A stretch of DNA of 64,000 nt from Halomonas sp. TD01 (GCF_923868895.1 NZ_OV350343.1:434001-498000); one strand, 5' to 3'. Counted from the stretch's first letter, positions 1 to 15,939 are shown. Translations and numbers: made by a program. Notes: generated by a model from the letters alone, not told the origin.

Positions 1-2918
<2,918 letters not shown>

Positions 2919-3005
2919 TCAAAAGGCGTAACAGAAAGCCACACCAGGATGGGATGACAGAATAGCAGAGTACGCCTAAAGGCTCAATTTGAACTGCAGG
3001 TGGCA

Positions 3006-3025
3006 GAGGGGCGAAGACGCCCCTC
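3006..3025 (-). terminator. Possible terminator hairpin after gltBD
   Basis: A perfect 8-bp GC-rich stem (GAGGGGCG / CGCCCCTC) with a 4-base loop lies 10 bp beyond the gltD stop. On the minus strand it follows GTTTTGATAGT and is not followed by a T-run, so it may be a weak terminator or an mRNA 3' end stabiliser rather than a classic intrinsic terminator. Confidence 0.45.
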
Positions 3026-3035
3026 ACTATCAAAA

Positions 3036-4475
<1,440 letters not shown>

Positions 4476-7400
4476 TTATTCCGGCTGACGCCGAGATTGA
4501 TTCAGCAAACTGCCCAAGCTTGCCGCTTTTGGCTTCACTAGCCAGAAGTGGCGCGCGTAGTCGCCGAAGTCTTCCAGAATCGCCGCGCCTCGAGCAGAGC
4601 CTGTTGCCGCAACATAGGCTTCGATCATTTCACGCAGGTGACGACGATATGCTTCCATCGCTTCAGTATTGACCCGGTGGATCTCGACCAGCTCGTGGTT
4701 GTACTTGTCCACAAAGGTACGGTCTTCATCCAATACATAGGCAAAACCACCGGTCATGCCCGCGCCAAAGTTAACGCCGGTTTCACCCAATACGCAGACC
4801 AAGCCCCCGGTCATGTATTCACAACAGTGGTCACCTGCGCCTTCAATAACAGCAGTAGCCCCGGAGTTACGCACTGCAAAGCGCTCACCCGCGGTACCTG
4901 CGGCAAACAGCGTGCCGCCTGTCGCACCGTACAGACAGGTGTTACCGATAATGGCGGTTTTGTGACTTTCAAACTGGCTAACCTTAGGTGGCACAATCAC
5001 AATGCTACCGCCGTTCATGCCTTTGCCCACGTAGTCGTTGGCATCGCCTTCGAGATAGAGGTTTAAGCCACGGGCATTCCAAACACCGAAACTTTGTCCC
5101 GCTACCCCGACAAAGCGGGCAGTGACCGGCGCTGCTTCTAAGCCATCTTCGCCGTAGCGCTTGGCAATGGCACCAGAGGTTAACGCACCTACGCTGCGGT
5201 CACAGTTGGTAATGGTGAAATCAAACTCACCCCCAGACTGGTTTTCAATGGCCTCTTTCAACGCGGCCAGCACTTCCTGGTTTTTAGCACCTGGGTCGTG
5301 GGGCACATTACGGCTCACATTGCAGAACTGGGGCGCATCAGCGGGCACGAAGTCATTCGACAGCAGTGGGGTTAAATCCAACTTACGCTGGGCGGCAGTA
5401 TTGCCTTCCAACACTTCAAGTAGGTCAGTACGGCCAATCAAGTCGGTTAACTGGCGCACCCCCAGCATAGCCATCAGTTCACGAACTTCTTCAGCAATAA
5501 AGCGGAAGTAGTTTTTCACCATATCGACAGTGCCGCGGAAGTGCTCGCCACGCAGGAAGTCATCCTGCGTTGCCACGCCAGTTGCGCAGTTGTTCAAGTG
5601 ACAAATACGCAGATACTTACAGCCCAGCGCCACCATGGGTGCGGTGCCAAAACCAAAGCTCTCAGCCCCGAGGATTGCCGCTTTAACCACGTCGAGCCCC
5701 GTTTTAAGACCACCGTCTGTTTGCAGACGAATCTTGTCTCGCAGGCCGTTAATGCGCAGTGCCTGATGGACCTCAGGCAGCCCAAGCTCCCAAGGCGAGC
5801 CCGCGTGCTTGATAGAGGTCAATGGGCTGGCCGCGGTGCCACCGTCGTAACCAGAAACGGTGATCAGATCCGCATAGGCTTTCGCCACACCGGTAGCAAT
5901 AGTGCCAATACCTGGCTCAGAGACCAACTTCACGGAAACCTGGGCATCTGGATTGACTTGCTTGAGGTCGAAAATCAGCTGCGCCAAATCTTCAATCGAG
6001 TAGATATCGTGGTGTGGAGGCGGCGAAATCAGCGTTACACCGGGCACCGAGTAACGCAGCCGAGCAATCAGCTGGTTAACCTTGCCACCAGGGAGCTGAC
6101 CACCTTCACCAGGCTTCGCACCCTGAGCAACCTTGATCTGCAACACGTCGGCATTGACCAAATAGGCCGGGGTAACGCCGAAGCGGCCAGAAGCGATCTG
6201 CTTAATTTTTGAACTACGAATGGTGCCATAGCGAGCGGGATCTTCACCGCCCTCGCCCGAGTTAGAGCGGCCACCCGCTTCATTCATCGCCTGGGCCAAC
6301 GCTTCATGGGCCTCCGGCGAAAGTGCACCCAGCGACATACCGGCGCTATCAAAGCGCGGGATCAGCGCTTCAACCGGCTCAACATCCTCTAACGGAATGG
6401 GCGTTTCAGCTGGTTTAAGCTTAAGTAGGTCGCGAATAGTGGCAACCGGGCGCTCGTTGACCAGCTGAGCAAACTTTTTCCACTTTGCGTAGCTGCCTTC
6501 TTGTACCGCCGCCTGCAGGGACTTCACTACATCTGGGTTGTAGGCGTGATATTCGTAGCCATGAACATACTTCAGCATACCGCCTTGAGAAATACCTTTG
6601 CGGGCAATCCAGGCATCCTTCGCCAGTAGCTCTTGCTGCATTTGTAGCTCTGCAAAACCGGCGCCCTGAATACGCGATGCCATGCCCACAAAGCAGGTAT
6701 CCATGATCTCATCCGATAGCCCCACCGCTTCAAACAACATAGAGCCGCGGTATGAAGCCAACGTTGAGATACCCATCTTCGAAAGAATTTTGAACAACCC
6801 TTTCTGTAGGCCTTTACGGTAGTTCTCTCGGGCATCGGCAGGGTTGCCTGTTAGCTCACCGGTGCGATGCATGTCTGCCATCACTTGGTAAGCAAGCCAT
6901 GGATACACAGCCGTCGCGCCGACGCCAAACAGTACCGCCATTTGGTGGGCATCCCTTGCGTAGCCAGTTTCCACCACAATATTGGCGTTAGGACGTAGCG
7001 CCAAATGGCCAAGGTGGGAGTGAACGGCCCCTACCGCCAAAGCAGCCTGGATAGGCAACTGCCCTTTGGGAAGGTCAGCGTCGGTCAACACCAAAATCAC
7101 CTTGCCCGCTTTTACCTGCGCTTCGGCTTCTTGGCAAAGTAAGGTGACTGCCCGCTGCAGACTGGTGTGCTCCGGGTCGTACCCGAGTGACAGCGTGTGA
7201 CTAGCAAAGGCAGGATCATCCTGACTGACCAGCGCAGTGAACTTACGTGGCGACAGCACCGGAGTTGTCAGAATCAAACGGTGGGCATGTTCAGGCGTCG
7301 CCTTAAAGACATTTAGCTCAGCGCCACAGCAAGTCTCAAGCGACATCACGATCGCTTCACGAAGAGGGTCGATCGGGGGATTGGTCACCTGGGCAAACTT

Positions 7401-8948
7401 TTGGCGGAAGAAGTCGGTCAGCAGACGCGGACGGCTAGACAGCACGGCCATGGGAGTATCATCACCCATCGAGCCAACCGCTTCCTGGCCACTTTCTGCC
7501 AGCGGACGCAGCACCTGATCACGCTCTTCAAAACTCACCTGGAACATTTTCTGCTGAACATTCAGTGCGTCAGTGTCCATTGTCTGGAAACGCGCAAGCT
7601 CAGTCAGCGCCGACTCTAGGTAATTAGCCTCTTGCTTGAGCCAGCGCTTGTAGGGGTAAGCTGACTTCAGACGGTTATCGATATCCTGGGTGTGCAGCAC
7701 TTCACCGGTCTGCGTGTCTACTGCCAGCATTTGACCTGGACCAACGCGACCTTTAGCAACTACGTCCTCAGGACGGTAACCATAAGTGCCAATCTCAGAT
7801 GCTAGCGTAATGTAGCCATTTTTGGTAATCACCCAGCGCGCTGGGCGAAGGCCGTTGCGATCTAGCATACAAACGGCTTGGCGACCGTCGGTCATTACCA
7901 CTCCAGCCGGGCCATCCCAAGGCTCCATGTGCATGGAGTTGTATTCGTAGAACGCGCGCAGCTCGGCGTCCATGGTCTCAACGTTCTGCCAGGCAGGCGG
8001 CACCATCATGCGGACAGCACGATGCAGCTCCATACCACCGGTCAGCAGCACTTCCAGCATGTTATCCATGCTTGAGGAGTCAGAACCGGTGGTATTGACG
8101 ATTTCGTCAAGCTCAGCAATATCAGGCAGACGCTCGTTAACAAAGTTGGCTTTACGAGAGTTCGCCCAGCCGCGGTTGGCTTCAATCGTATTGATTTCGC
8201 CATTATGAGCTAGCAGGCGGAATGGCTGGGCCAGCGGCCAGCGCGGTGCAGTGTTAGTAGAGAAACGTTGGTGGAACACGCAAATGGCGGTTTCCAGGCT
8301 CGGGTCATTCAGGTCTTTGTAGAACGCCGGCAAGTCTTCCGGCATGACTAGGCCTTTATAGGAAACGACTTCTGATGAGAGCGAAGCAACATAAAAGTCT
8401 TCGTCGCTGCGTAGCGCTTGCTCTGCATAGCGGCGCGCCATAAACAGGTCGACATCGAAGCGATCACTGCTTAAATTTCCACTACTAACTGTTCCACTAC
8501 TACCTGGCTGGACAAACAGCTGCTCAATTCGCGGTAGACAGTCCAGCGCCATTGGGCCACATACGCTTGAGTCGGTGGGTACTTCGCGCCAACCCAATAC
8601 CTCTAAGCCTCGGCTGCTTAGTTCGCGCTCAAGGGTTTCTTTAGCATGAGCGGCACGTGCATCGTCATCTGGCAAAAAGATGACGCCTACAGCAAAGCGC
8701 TCGCCAAGCTCCGCATCAAGCGCCTGCTTCGCGGCGGCGCGCATGAATTGCACCGGCATTTTCAGCAGCAAGCCGCAACCGTCACCGGTTTTGCCGTCTG
8801 CCGCAATACCGCCGCGATGGGTCATGCAGGTAAGTGATTCAATAGCCGTTTTCAGCAAGTCGTGGCTGGCCTGCCCTTCCATATGGGCAATAAGGCCAAA
8901 GCCACAGTTATCGCGAAACTCGCCAGGCTGGTGAAGACCTTTATTCAT
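4476..8948 (-). CDS. gltB: Glutamate synthase (NADPH) large subunit
   Basis: GltB is the catalytic subunit of glutamate synthase: glutamine is hydrolysed at the N-terminal amidotransferase domain and ammonia is channelled to the FMN site that aminates 2-oxoglutarate. The 1490-residue protein carries the N-terminal nucleophile Cys15 ([15 protein letters not shown]), implying a 14-residue propeptide. Also visible are the FMN/2-oxoglutarate domain with [12 protein letters not shown] and [15 protein letters not shown], the 3Fe-4S Cys set [19 protein letters not shown], and the C-terminal beta-helix with [13 protein letters not shown] repeats. An odd Ser/Gly-rich insert ([10 protein letters not shown]) lies near residues 147-160 and is encoded by a short tandem repeat. 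The start is fixed by the Cys position. Confidence 0.96.
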   Translation of the reverse strand: MNKGLHQPGEFRDNCGFGLIAHMEGQASHDLLKTAIESLTCMTHRGGIAADGKTGDGCGLLLKMPVQFMRAAAKQALDAELGERFAVGVIFLPDDDARAAHAKETLERELSSRGLEVLGWREVPTDSSVCGPMALDCLPRIEQLFVQPGSSGTVSSGNLSSDRFDVDLFMARRYAEQALRSDEDFYVASLSSEVVSYKGLVMPEDLPAFYKDLNDPSLETAICVFHQRFSTNTAPRWPLAQPFRLLAHNGEINTIEANRGWANSRKANFVNERLPDIAELDEIVNTTGSDSSSMDNMLEVLLTGGMELHRAVRMMVPPAWQNVETMDAELRAFYEYNSMHMEPWDGPAGVVMTDGRQAVCMLDRNGLRPARWVITKNGYITLASEIGTYGYRPEDVVAKGRVGPGQMLAVDTQTGEVLHTQDIDNRLKSAYPYKRWLKQEANYLESALTELARFQTMDTDALNVQQKMFQVSFEERDQVLRPLAESGQEAVGSMGDDTPMAVLSSRPRLLTDFFRQKFAQVTNPPIDPLREAIVMSLETCCGAELNVFKATPEHAHRLILTTPVLSPRKFTALVSQDDPAFASHTLSLGYDPEHTSLQRAVTLLCQEAEAQVKAGKVILVLTDADLPKGQLPIQAALAVGAVHSHLGHLALRPNANIVVETGYARDAHQMAVLFGVGATAVYPWLAYQVMADMHRTGELTGNPADARENYRKGLQKGLFKILSKMGISTLASYRGSMLFEAVGLSDEIMDTCFVGMASRIQGAGFAELQMQQELLAKDAWIARKGISQGGMLKYVHGYEYHAYNPDVVKSLQAAVQEGSYAKWKKFAQLVNERPVATIRDLLKLKPAETPIPLEDVEPVEALIPRFDSAGMSLGALSPEAHEALAQAMNEAGGRSNSGEGGEDPARYGTIRSSKIKQIASGRFGVTPAYLVNADVLQIKVAQGAKPGEGGQLPGGKVNQLIARLRYSVPGVTLISPPPHHDIYSIEDLAQLIFDLKQVNPDAQVSVKLVSEPGIGTIATGVAKAYADLITVSGYDGGTAASPLTSIKHAGSPWELGLPEVHQALRINGLRDKIRLQTDGGLKTGLDVVKAAILGAESFGFGTAPMVALGCKYLRICHLNNCATGVATQDDFLRGEHFRGTVDMVKNYFRFIAEEVRELMAMLGVRQLTDLIGRTDLLEVLEGNTAAQRKLDLTPLLSNDFVPADAPQFCNVSRNVPHDPGAKNQEVLAALKEAIENQSGGEFDFTITNCDRSVGALTSGAIAKRYGEDGLEAAPVTARFVGVAGQSFGVWNARGLNLYLEGDANDYVGKGMNGGSIVIVPPKVSQFESHKTAIIGNTCLYGATGGTLFAAGTAGERFAVRNSGATAVIEGAGDHCCEYMTGGLVCVLGETGVNFGAGMTGGFAYVLDEDRTFVDKYNHELVEIHRVNTEAMEAYRRHLREMIEAYVAATGSARGAAILEDFGDYARHFWLVKPKAASLGSLLNQSRRQPE
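8477..8506. repeat. Two 15-bp tandem repeats inside gltB
   Basis: TTCCACTACTAACTG is followed immediately by TTCCACTACTACCTG, one mismatch. On the minus strand they encode the in-frame pentapeptides GSSGT and VSSGN in the amidotransferase domain of GltB. The length is a multiple of three, so copy-number change would not break the frame. Confidence 0.8.
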
Positions 8949-9411
8949 GGGCGTGCCTCTAGTCAGCGTATTTATTTAGCAGTGTTTTCATGTTATCGTT
9001 GCGGGTTTTTCTTTTTTTTGATGTCTTGCTACCCACTCAAAATAGGGTATTTCCCGCATTCACCGCTTCAAGAAAAGGTCGCTCAGCATAGCGATTTGCC
9101 TGCGTGTAGCGCAATCATCCAGAACCCGCCAATCCTTAAAAAACCTTGTCAAATCTTGCATTTGCATTCGCAGTTAATAAAAAAACATATTAACTTCAAT
9201 CACTTGCAAAGCATTAAAACGATATTTCAACGACAACAACTCACGATTAGACTTTAGTCTTGGTAAGCCCAAAAAACCCATGCCGATAGCGCATAAGGCA
9301 TACGGATTACATACAAATCGATCATCACTTAACGGCCAGACAACAAAAAACCCACGCGATGGTGGGCTTTCCGTGCAGACTTGTTTATCAATGGCCAATA
9401 CGCCTCGGCAA
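8949..9411. other. Gene-free interval between gltB and aroB
   Basis: No credible gene was found in these 463 bp. The part next to gltB presumably carries the gltBD promoter. The middle is AT-rich, and the end next to aroB contains that gene's terminator. In Pseudomonas and relatives a damX-like gene encoding a SPOR-domain protein usually lies between aroB and gltB; nothing resembling it is present here. One 98-codon open frame crosses into aroB but has no family resemblance and runs over a terminator. Confidence 0.7.
9345..9367 (-). terminator. Rho-independent terminator of the pil-aro operon
   Basis: On the minus strand, 45 bp after the aroB stop, a GC-rich hairpin (CCCAC ... GTGGG with a short loop) is followed directly by TTTTTT. 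This is the expected end of the pilMNOPQ-aroKB transcript. Confidence 0.8.
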
Positions 9412-10518
9412 TTAGCCGCGCGGATAGTGATGAAGTAACTCACGCAGCATATCAGGCGGCGTAGCATCACTCACGCAGGCGTCGCCTAGGGCATTGAGCA
9501 GCACCAAGCGTAGCCTGGTATCGATATTTTTCTTATCCAACTTCATGCGGGCTAAAAAGTCATCTACTGACATTCCGGCAGGCGCTGCTAGCGGTAATCC
9601 GGCACTTTCAATAACTGCCTTGGCACGTACCAGTGCATTGCTATCGATCCAGCCAAGCTGATGAGAGAGCGACGCGGCCATCGCCATGCCTGCACCCACG
9701 GCCTCACCGTGCAGCCAGTTGCCGTAACCTTGATGCGCTTCAATAGCGTGACCAAACGTATGGCCCAGGTTCAGCAACGCGCGAACACCCTGCTCAGTTT
9801 CGTCTTCCGCCACAATGTCGGCTTTAATCTGGCAGCTTTGAGCAATCGCCTCAGCGATAACCACAGGCTCAACACTACGCAGCGACTGCATATTCTCTTC
9901 TAACCAGCTTAGGAAACGCTCATCGCGGATTAATCCGTACTTGATCACTTCTGCCAAGCCTGCAGAAAGCTCGCGGCTGGGCAGCGTGGTCAAGGTGTCG
10001 ATATCCACGATGACGGCTTTCGGCTGCCAAAACGCGCCGATCATATTCTTACCCAAAGGGTGATTAACGCCGGTTTTTCCACCCACCGAAGAGTCAACCT
10101 GGGAAAGTAGTGTGGTAGGCACCTGAATAAAGGCAACGCCGCGCTGATAAGCTGCCGCTGCATAGCCGACCATATCGCCAATCACACCGCCACCTAAGGC
10201 AATCAGCGTACAGCGACGATTGAAACCCGCCTCTAACAGCGCATCCCAAATCTGGCTTACCTGCTCGATGGTTTTGTACTGCTCTCCGTCAGGTAACACT
10301 ACCGTGCGAACCTCTAAATGACTTGGCAGACTGGCGCAAAGCGTTTCTAAATAAAGCGGAGCGATGGTCTCATTAGTCACTACCATCACCTGCTGACCAG
10401 CGATATAAGGCTCCAGCACATTGGCACGCTTCAGAAGCCCAACGCCAATATGTATGGGGTAGCTACGCTCACCCAATGCGACGGTTAGCGTGCGCTGGGC
10501 ACTTGTCATTTCAGTCAT
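9412..10518 (-). CDS. aroB: 3-dehydroquinate synthase
   Basis: AroB converts DAHP to 3-dehydroquinate, step two of the shikimate pathway, using NAD and a divalent metal. The 368-residue protein shows LPDGEQYKT, the NAD-binding [16 protein letters not shown], and the metal-site regions [16 protein letters not shown] (here [17 protein letters not shown]), [12 protein letters not shown] and [10 protein letters not shown]. The first ATG overlaps the aroK stop by 4 bp; a second Met three codons on (10509) is an alternative start. Translational coupling to aroK is likely. Confidence 0.95.
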   Translation of the reverse strand: MTEMTSAQRTLTVALGERSYPIHIGVGLLKRANVLEPYIAGQQVMVVTNETIAPLYLETLCASLPSHLEVRTVVLPDGEQYKTIEQVSQIWDALLEAGFNRRCTLIALGGGVIGDMVGYAAAAYQRGVAFIQVPTTLLSQVDSSVGGKTGVNHPLGKNMIGAFWQPKAVIVDIDTLTTLPSRELSAGLAEVIKYGLIRDERFLSWLEENMQSLRSVEPVVIAEAIAQSCQIKADIVAEDETEQGVRALLNLGHTFGHAIEAHQGYGNWLHGEAVGAGMAMAASLSHQLGWIDSNALVRAKAVIESAGLPLAAPAGMSVDDFLARMKLDKKNIDTRLRLVLLNALGDACVSDATPPDMLRELLHHYPRG

Positions 10519-11081
10519 TGTGATACCTTTTTACTTTGAGCCCGCGCAATTTCCAAAGGGTCCACCATGCGATGAACGCGACGCAGTATTTCGTTGACCA
10601 CCGCACGTGGACTGCGCCGATCCGTTCGCACCGTAATATCGGACGTCGCTCGATACAGCGGATCTCGCGTGGCAAACATGTCGTTCAGCACTTGTTCGCG
10701 ATTATCACACTGTAATAGCGGTCGATTCCGATCTTTGGCGGTTCGCTTCAGTTGCTGATCAACAGTGGTCAGCAAATAAACGACCGTTCCTCGTTCACGC
10801 AGAGCACGTCGATTTTCTTCACGTAGCACGGCGCCACCGCCGGTGGCCACTACCACGCTGGGCAACTGAGTGAGTTCGTCAATCATCTGACTTTCGCGTT
10901 GACGAAAGCCGGGCTCACCTTCAACGTCAAAAATCCAGGGGATATCCGCACCGCAGCGGTCTTGTATGGCGTGATCGCTGTCAAAGAACGAGCGCGATAA
11001 TTCAGCCGCGAGTAAGCGGCCTATCGTGCTCTTGCCAGCCCCCATGGGGCCAATTAAAAAAATATTGGGTAACTCTTGCAT
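10515..11081 (-). CDS. aroK: Shikimate kinase
   Basis: Shikimate kinase phosphorylates shikimate at O3 with ATP. The 188-residue protein has the P-loop [12 protein letters not shown], the DSDHAI motif (Asp for shikimate/Mg), a substrate motif with [22 protein letters not shown] and the lid arginine in RNRPLL. The start overlaps the pilQ stop by one base and the stop overlaps aroB by 4 bp. The AroK rather than AroL type is favoured by the position between pilQ and aroB, as in many gammaproteobacteria. Confidence 0.94.
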   Translation of the reverse strand: MQELPNIFLIGPMGAGKSTIGRLLAAELSRSFFDSDHAIQDRCGADIPWIFDVEGEPGFRQRESQMIDELTQLPSVVVATGGGAVLREENRRALRERGTVVYLLTTVDQQLKRTAKDRNRPLLQCDNREQVLNDMFATRDPLYRATSDITVRTDRRSPRAVVNEILRRVHRMVDPLEIARAQSKKVSQ

Positions 11082-13120
11082 CAGCGAACCGCCAAACCAT
11101 CATCAAGTAGTCGTGGAGTAATAAAGACCAATAACTCTACCTTTTCATTGCTCTCTTCGGTATAGCGAAACAGCCGCCCAAGCCAAGGAATATCTCCTAG
11201 GAGCGGTGTTTTCGCTATTTGGCTCAACTGTTCTGTTGTCAAAATACCGCCTAACACTACCGTTTGACCATTATCGACCAGCACTTGGGTCTCTATTTGG
11301 TTGGTATCAATCGGCGGTTCACCACCAAACTCACTTTCCCGGAAGCTATCGTTTTTAATCACCAAATCCATAATGATGCGGTTATCCGGGGTAATTTGTG
11401 GCGTTACTTCCAAGGAAAGCTCGGCTTCCTTGAACTCTGTATCTGGGTTCCCCTGTGCATCTACACTTTGAAAAGCACGCTCTTCACCTTGACGAATAAT
11501 AGCCGTGCGTTGGTTGGCAGTGATCACTCGGGGCTGTGAAATCGTCTGGCTTTTGCCCTCACTTTCCAGCGCCCGCAGTTCTAAATCCAGTAAAATATCA
11601 CCCGAAAGGTAGCCAAAGCTAAAGCCTGTATTGGAAGCTGCCGTCGAACCCAGATCAACGGCCAGACCCGCCTGGGTTCGATTGATGCTGTTAGGGTTCA
11701 CGTTGCGCCTTTCAAAAACGCCATCGTCGTTCTGCTGAAAGCCTCGAGTACTCGACACTCCCCAGTTAATCCCCAGCTCTCGTGATGCAGTATCTCGAGC
11801 AATGACAATTCTTGCCTCAATTTGCACCTGACGTACGGCGACATCCAAGCGGTCTAAAGTGCGGATAATATCGCGCACCTGCTCTGCGGTATCTTGCACC
11901 AGTAACGTGTTAGTACGCTGATCAATACTAACGCGCCCACGGTCGGTTAACAGGCCAAAGCCGTCGCCACCACGCAACAGTTGAGCAAGGTCTTCGGCGC
12001 GCGCGTATTTTACTTCGATAAACTCAGTGACTAACGGTGCCAGCGTTTGGCGCTGGTTGCGTGTCTCTATCTCTTGGCGTTCGAGATCTGCTAGCTCGCT
12101 GGCAGGCGCCACGACGATCACATTACCCTGTTCTCGGCTTGCCAGCCCTTGGCTTTGCAAGATCAACGCTAGTGCTTGATCCCAGGGAACATCGTTTAAG
12201 TTAAGCGTAATGCGTCCAGAAACGCTATCACTGGCTACTAGATTCAGGCCGGTAAATTCTGCCAACGTGGCAAGCACTGCACGCACTTCAATATCTTGAA
12301 AATTAAGACTTAACCGCTCTCCGGTAAAAGACTCCTCCTGCTGTTCTCGCTCCTGCTGTGAAGCTTGGCTCACTGGTTGTGCTTCAATCGTCAACGTACG
12401 CCCGCTTTGTGATGAAATCATCGCGAAGGGGCCGTTCGTTTGCAGCTCCAGCCGCACATCACGCTGTCCAAGACGAGGGGTAATGCGGGTAACCGGCGTC
12501 GCAAAATCGGTGACATCGTAAACCTGGTTAAGCGCATCCGGCAGCGCTACATCACGCAGCTCGACGATTACCCTTCCTTCGCTACCTTCACGCACGTTAG
12601 CGACCACGCCCACACGATCAAACGTCACCAATACACGCCCTGCACCATCTTCTCCACGCCGGAAGTCAATATTTTCAACACGCGGCCCCTGGATAGCTTG
12701 GGCAGTCTGCTGGGTAGCCCGGAGCACTGGCCTAGACGCAGAGCCACCTGATGTTAGTGTGATTCTTAGCTGGTCGCCGACCACTCGAGAGGTGTAATCA
12801 AGAGATTCTTTCAAATCAACCACGAGACGCGTACGCCCACTGCCCTCTAACACCGTCACCTGCTCAACACCACCTCGGCTAACGGCAATACGGCGTTGGG
12901 CAATCGCACTTTGTGTATCGGCTAAATCAAGCGCTAGACGAGGAGGTGCGTCTAATCGATAACCTCTTAGCTGGGCAACGCCGCCACTAAATTGCAGCAC
13001 TAGCTCTACGTCACCGCTATTGGTTTGGCGCACATCTAAATCGGTGAGCACTGATGCCATGCTGAGCGACGGCACCAAGGCTATCAACAACAGCAAAATT
13101 CGGCGAAGTGTGACGACCAT
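11081..13120 (-). CDS. pilQ: Type IV pilus secretin PilQ
   Basis: PilQ forms the outer-membrane gate through which type IV pili extend and DNA may enter. The 679-residue precursor begins with a signal peptide (about residues 1-22, ending SLSMAS). Two AMIN-type periplasmic domains (about 25-250) follow, then an STN/N0 domain ([19 protein letters not shown]), an N1 domain with the [17 protein letters not shown] region, and the C-terminal secretin domain ending [16 protein letters not shown]. The length is typical. It is the fifth gene of pilMNOPQ and lies 29 bp after pilP. Confidence 0.94.
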   Translation of the reverse strand: MVVTLRRILLLLIALVPSLSMASVLTDLDVRQTNSGDVELVLQFSGGVAQLRGYRLDAPPRLALDLADTQSAIAQRRIAVSRGGVEQVTVLEGSGRTRLVVDLKESLDYTSRVVGDQLRITLTSGGSASRPVLRATQQTAQAIQGPRVENIDFRRGEDGAGRVLVTFDRVGVVANVREGSEGRVIVELRDVALPDALNQVYDVTDFATPVTRITPRLGQRDVRLELQTNGPFAMISSQSGRTLTIEAQPVSQASQQEREQQEESFTGERLSLNFQDIEVRAVLATLAEFTGLNLVASDSVSGRITLNLNDVPWDQALALILQSQGLASREQGNVIVVAPASELADLERQEIETRNQRQTLAPLVTEFIEVKYARAEDLAQLLRGGDGFGLLTDRGRVSIDQRTNTLLVQDTAEQVRDIIRTLDRLDVAVRQVQIEARIVIARDTASRELGINWGVSSTRGFQQNDDGVFERRNVNPNSINRTQAGLAVDLGSTAASNTGFSFGYLSGDILLDLELRALESEGKSQTISQPRVITANQRTAIIRQGEERAFQSVDAQGNPDTEFKEAELSLEVTPQITPDNRIIMDLVIKNDSFRESEFGGEPPIDTNQIETQVLVDNGQTVVLGGILTTEQLSQIAKTPLLGDIPWLGRLFRYTEESNEKVELLVFITPRLLDDGLAVR

Positions 13121-13149
13121 AGGGTGATATCCGATAACAAGTAAAAAGG

Positions 13150-13671
13150 CTACTCCTCAAGGGTGAGCGTTGCCTGACGCTCTTGCCACCCTTGCTGAGG
13201 GCTGAAAACGCGTTCAACAATAATGATTTCTCGTGACCTAATCTGGTTAATAAGACCATGATTGGTGCCTAAATAATTACCTTCCCGAACACTAACAACT
13301 TCACCCTCGGGAGGCGCAATCAATGCGACTTGCTGACCACCCATGCGCAGCGTACCAACTAAGCGCAGCGTCTGGAGTTGGAAACGTTCTAAAGGTTCTT
13401 GGGTACGCTGCTGATCTGGGGCAAGCTCGCTCGTTGCCTGCTCCACTTGTAATACGTTTTCGCGCACACCTTCCGGCGCTAGAAAAGGGCTACGCGCATC
13501 GCTAAAGCGATAATCAAGCGACTGATACTCGGGCAACTTCTCCACTATTTCAGGCGCTTTTCCACCAGGAGCACGGCGTATCTCCGCAAGGGTTTGATCT
13601 AACTGCCCTAGCTGAGGGTCGCTGCAGCCAGCTAAGCCAGCAATACACAACAGGCTTATCAAGCGCTTCAT
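13150..13671 (-). CDS. pilP: Type IV pilus assembly lipoprotein PilP
   Basis: PilP is an inner-membrane lipoprotein that links the PilMNO platform to PilQ. The 173-residue protein has a lipoprotein signal with lipobox LAGC (Cys at about residue 16). An unstructured stretch follows, then a C-terminal beta domain with LRLVGTLRMGG-like sequence (LQTLRLVGTLRMGGQQVALI) and GNYLGTNHG. The start overlaps pilO by 4 bp. Identity rests on position, lipobox and the C-terminal motif. Confidence 0.92.
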   Translation of the reverse strand: MKRLISLLCIAGLAGCSDPQLGQLDQTLAEIRRAPGGKAPEIVEKLPEYQSLDYRFSDARSPFLAPEGVRENVLQVEQATSELAPDQQRTQEPLERFQLQTLRLVGTLRMGGQQVALIAPPEGEVVSVREGNYLGTNHGLINQIRSREIIIVERVFSPQQGWQERQATLTLEE

Positions 13672-14315
13672 GGCGTACTGGCTCCCTCTTGTGATGCTGC
13701 CTTGTAGCTGTACGTGCGTGCAAGCAGCGACATCCGTAACGTGTCACCACGTTGATCAACAGGCACTAGAGTTAAATCATGCTGAGTAATAATTCGCGCC
13801 AAATCGCTGATATCCGAAACAAATTGCGCCAATGCATGGTAATCACCGCGCACCTGTATATCTAAAGGGTGCTCAATATAGTGCGTGTTACTAACCGTAG
13901 GTCGCAAACGAATAGTTTCAATGGTTAGCCGGTTCTCGATAGCGGCGTCACTGATGCTATCTAATAAAGAGGGAATTTCTGCACTGGTAGGCAGCATCGC
14001 CTGCATCTGCACCATCTGATCTTCAAGAATGGTCAACTGACTGCGAATATCCGGCAGAAAGGCAGCTTCAGACGACTTGCGTCGATACTCGACTAGCAGA
14101 CGCTCTTCTTGGCGCTGTTCTGTCGCAAGCGAGTCGCGCGCCTCCCCCACTAGCCACCAGTTGATACCTAAAAGAGCAATCAAAAAAATGAGTAACCCTA
14201 TAACGGCTTTAAGTAGCCAGGGCCACTCACCCGCTTCTTTAATATCCAGCGATTGCCAGTCAACGTTGCGCAGGCGCTGCCAATCATTTCTAAAGCGTTC
14301 ACGAGTAGGCGTCAT
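13668..14315 (-). CDS. pilO: Type IV pilus assembly protein PilO
   Basis: PilO pairs with PilN in the inner membrane to connect cytoplasmic PilM with PilP. The 215-residue protein has a cytoplasmic N-terminus (RNDWQRLRNVDWQSLD), one transmembrane segment at about residues 34-53 (LLKAVIGLLIFLIALLGINW), a coiled coil and a periplasmic ferredoxin-like domain with IRLRPTVSNTHYIEHPLDI and VRGDYHALAQFVSDISDL. It overlaps both neighbours by 4 bp. Confidence 0.92.
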   Translation of the reverse strand: MTPTRERFRNDWQRLRNVDWQSLDIKEAGEWPWLLKAVIGLLIFLIALLGINWWLVGEARDSLATEQRQEERLLVEYRRKSSEAAFLPDIRSQLTILEDQMVQMQAMLPTSAEIPSLLDSISDAAIENRLTIETIRLRPTVSNTHYIEHPLDIQVRGDYHALAQFVSDISDLARIITQHDLTLVPVDQRGDTLRMSLLARTYSYKAASQEGASTP

Positions 14316-14881
14316 GGTGATGCCTCCATGGAAACGGCCTCATCGGGAGACAATTGCATGACTTCAAACTGAAAAACACGCCGACTGTCATCCTGGCCGC
14401 TAGCAACCTCAGAAAACAGCGGTACCCCCAGCCCTGGCATATCTGCAATTTGGCGTAGCTGCTCAGAAATCTGACGCTCATTACTGGCGACCGCTGAAAG
14501 ACTCACACGCTGTCCACTACGCGACAGGCGCTGATAGACGACACCATCAGCTACGCTAGCGGCAATATCGTTAAATAGCCTCACTGTACTCATGCGCTCA
14601 TTATTAAGCGTGTGGAACAGCGCTAACTGCTCTCCCAACCGTTCCGTATCGCCCTGATAACGTCGTACATCGGCGATTTCATCGTCTAGCTGCTCTAACT
14701 GAGATGAGATATGGGCATTGCGCTGTTGCTGGGCAGCTAACTGCTGTTGATATACGTGCAACACCGCAAAGCCACACGCTACGCCCGACAGCAACACAAA
14801 CAACATGACCCCGTAAAATTGCCGAGTTCGCCTCTCTCGCCGCGCCTCGCGCCAAGGCAAAAGATTGATATTAATACTCAT
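14312..14881 (-). CDS. pilN: Type IV pilus assembly protein PilN
   Basis: PilN starts MSININLLPWREARRE, the conserved N-terminal segment that docks into PilM. A transmembrane segment (about residues 23-44), a coiled coil and a small periplasmic domain follow. Its 189 residues match the family. It overlaps pilO and pilM by 4 bp each, suggesting fixed stoichiometry through translational coupling. Confidence 0.93.
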   Translation of the reverse strand: MSININLLPWREARRERRTRQFYGVMLFVLLSGVACGFAVLHVYQQQLAAQQQRNAHISSQLEQLDDEIADVRRYQGDTERLGEQLALFHTLNNERMSTVRLFNDIAASVADGVVYQRLSRSGQRVSLSAVASNERQISEQLRQIADMPGLGVPLFSEVASGQDDSRRVFQFEVMQLSPDEAVSMEASP

Positions 14882-15939
14882 TGGCTAACTCGCATCGCCA
14901 ACCCTCCGGCCGTTAGCATCGCAGGGGCATCGTTGCTTAGCGCTTCTTTATTAAGCCGTTTGTTAATGCGCATACGTTGAAACGGGTTGGCAATGGTTAC
15001 CGACATACCACTATCTTCGGCAATACGTTCTGCTAGGCCTGGGATAACACTAGAACCACCCGCTAGCACAATATGCTGAACCTCATGCTGACGACCAGCT
15101 GTGTAGTAAAGCTGCAGCGAGCGCCCCACCTGCTGTACCACCGTTTCTAGAAAAGGCGTGAGCACCTTTTCCTGGTAGTCGCTAGGAAGACCTCCACGCT
15201 TTTTAGCAAATCCAGCCTCTTCTATACTCATGTGGTAATACTCGCGGATCGTATCTGTTAGCTGACGCCCACCAAACACCGTATCGCGGCTATAGACAAT
15301 GTGCCCACCACGCACGACATGGAAGGCGTTCATGTTGGCCCCGATATCAACTAACCCCACACAAGCAGTTGGATCATTTTCCACGTTTAACTGCCGACGT
15401 AGTTCGGCCAACGCACGCTCCATCGCGAATGTTTCTACATCGACAGCGGCAGGCTCAAGCCCCGCACGCTCTAGCGTTTCGGTAAGCTGAGTCACATCTT
15501 GCTGACGACACGCCACTAAAATAACTTCTTGCTGATCCTCATCGAAAGGAGCAGGACCCAGGCACTGAAAATCGAATGCCACCTCACTGAACGGAAAGGG
15601 AATATGGCGGTCTGATTCGGCGGTTATTCGCTCTTCAATTTCCTCTTCGCTTAACGAAGCAGGAAAAGTAAGCGTTTTGGTAATGGCGGCACTTGCTGGA
15701 ACGGCCACTGCTGCTTTACGCGTAGAAGGCTTTGCATGCTCAACAGCACGCCGGAGCACATTTGCCACATCATTAATGTCGCGGATGCGCCTTTCAACAA
15801 CCGCACCTTCTCGCAGCGGCCGAACAGCATAGCTTTCTACTTGATAGTTATCGTTATACTGTTTGAGCTCTAACAGCTTGACGGTCGCCGATGTAATATC
15901 GACTCCAATCAACCCTTTACCGGGTTTGAGTAAACGCAT
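14878..15939 (-). CDS. pilM: Type IV pilus assembly ATPase-like protein PilM
   Basis: PilM is an actin-like cytoplasmic protein that recruits the pilus motor to the PilNO membrane complex. The 353-residue protein begins MRLLKPGKGLIGVDITSATV (phosphate-1 loop of the actin fold) and has the ITKTLTFPASLSEEEIEERI segment, VGLVDIGANMNAFHVV (phosphate-2) and IVLAGGSSVIPGLAERI (adenosine motif). It is the first gene of the pil-aro transcript and is divergent from mrcA, a conserved arrangement. Confidence 0.94.
   Translation of the reverse strand: MRLLKPGKGLIGVDITSATVKLLELKQYNDNYQVESYAVRPLREGAVVERRIRDINDVANVLRRAVEHAKPSTRKAAVAVPASAAITKTLTFPASLSEEEIEERITAESDRHIPFPFSEVAFDFQCLGPAPFDEDQQEVILVACRQQDVTQLTETLERAGLEPAAVDVETFAMERALAELRRQLNVENDPTACVGLVDIGANMNAFHVVRGGHIVYSRDTVFGGRQLTDTIREYYHMSIEEAGFAKKRGGLPSDYQEKVLTPFLETVVQQVGRSLQLYYTAGRQHEVQHIVLAGGSSVIPGLAERIAEDSGMSVTIANPFQRMRINKRLNKEALSNDAPAMLTAGGLAMRVSQ

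Noticed and set aside
9174..9470. 98-codon minus-strand open frame across the gltB-aroB gap
   Set aside because: It overlaps the aroB 3' end and the aroB terminator, has no ribosome-binding site or family resemblance, and reads through structured non-coding sequence.
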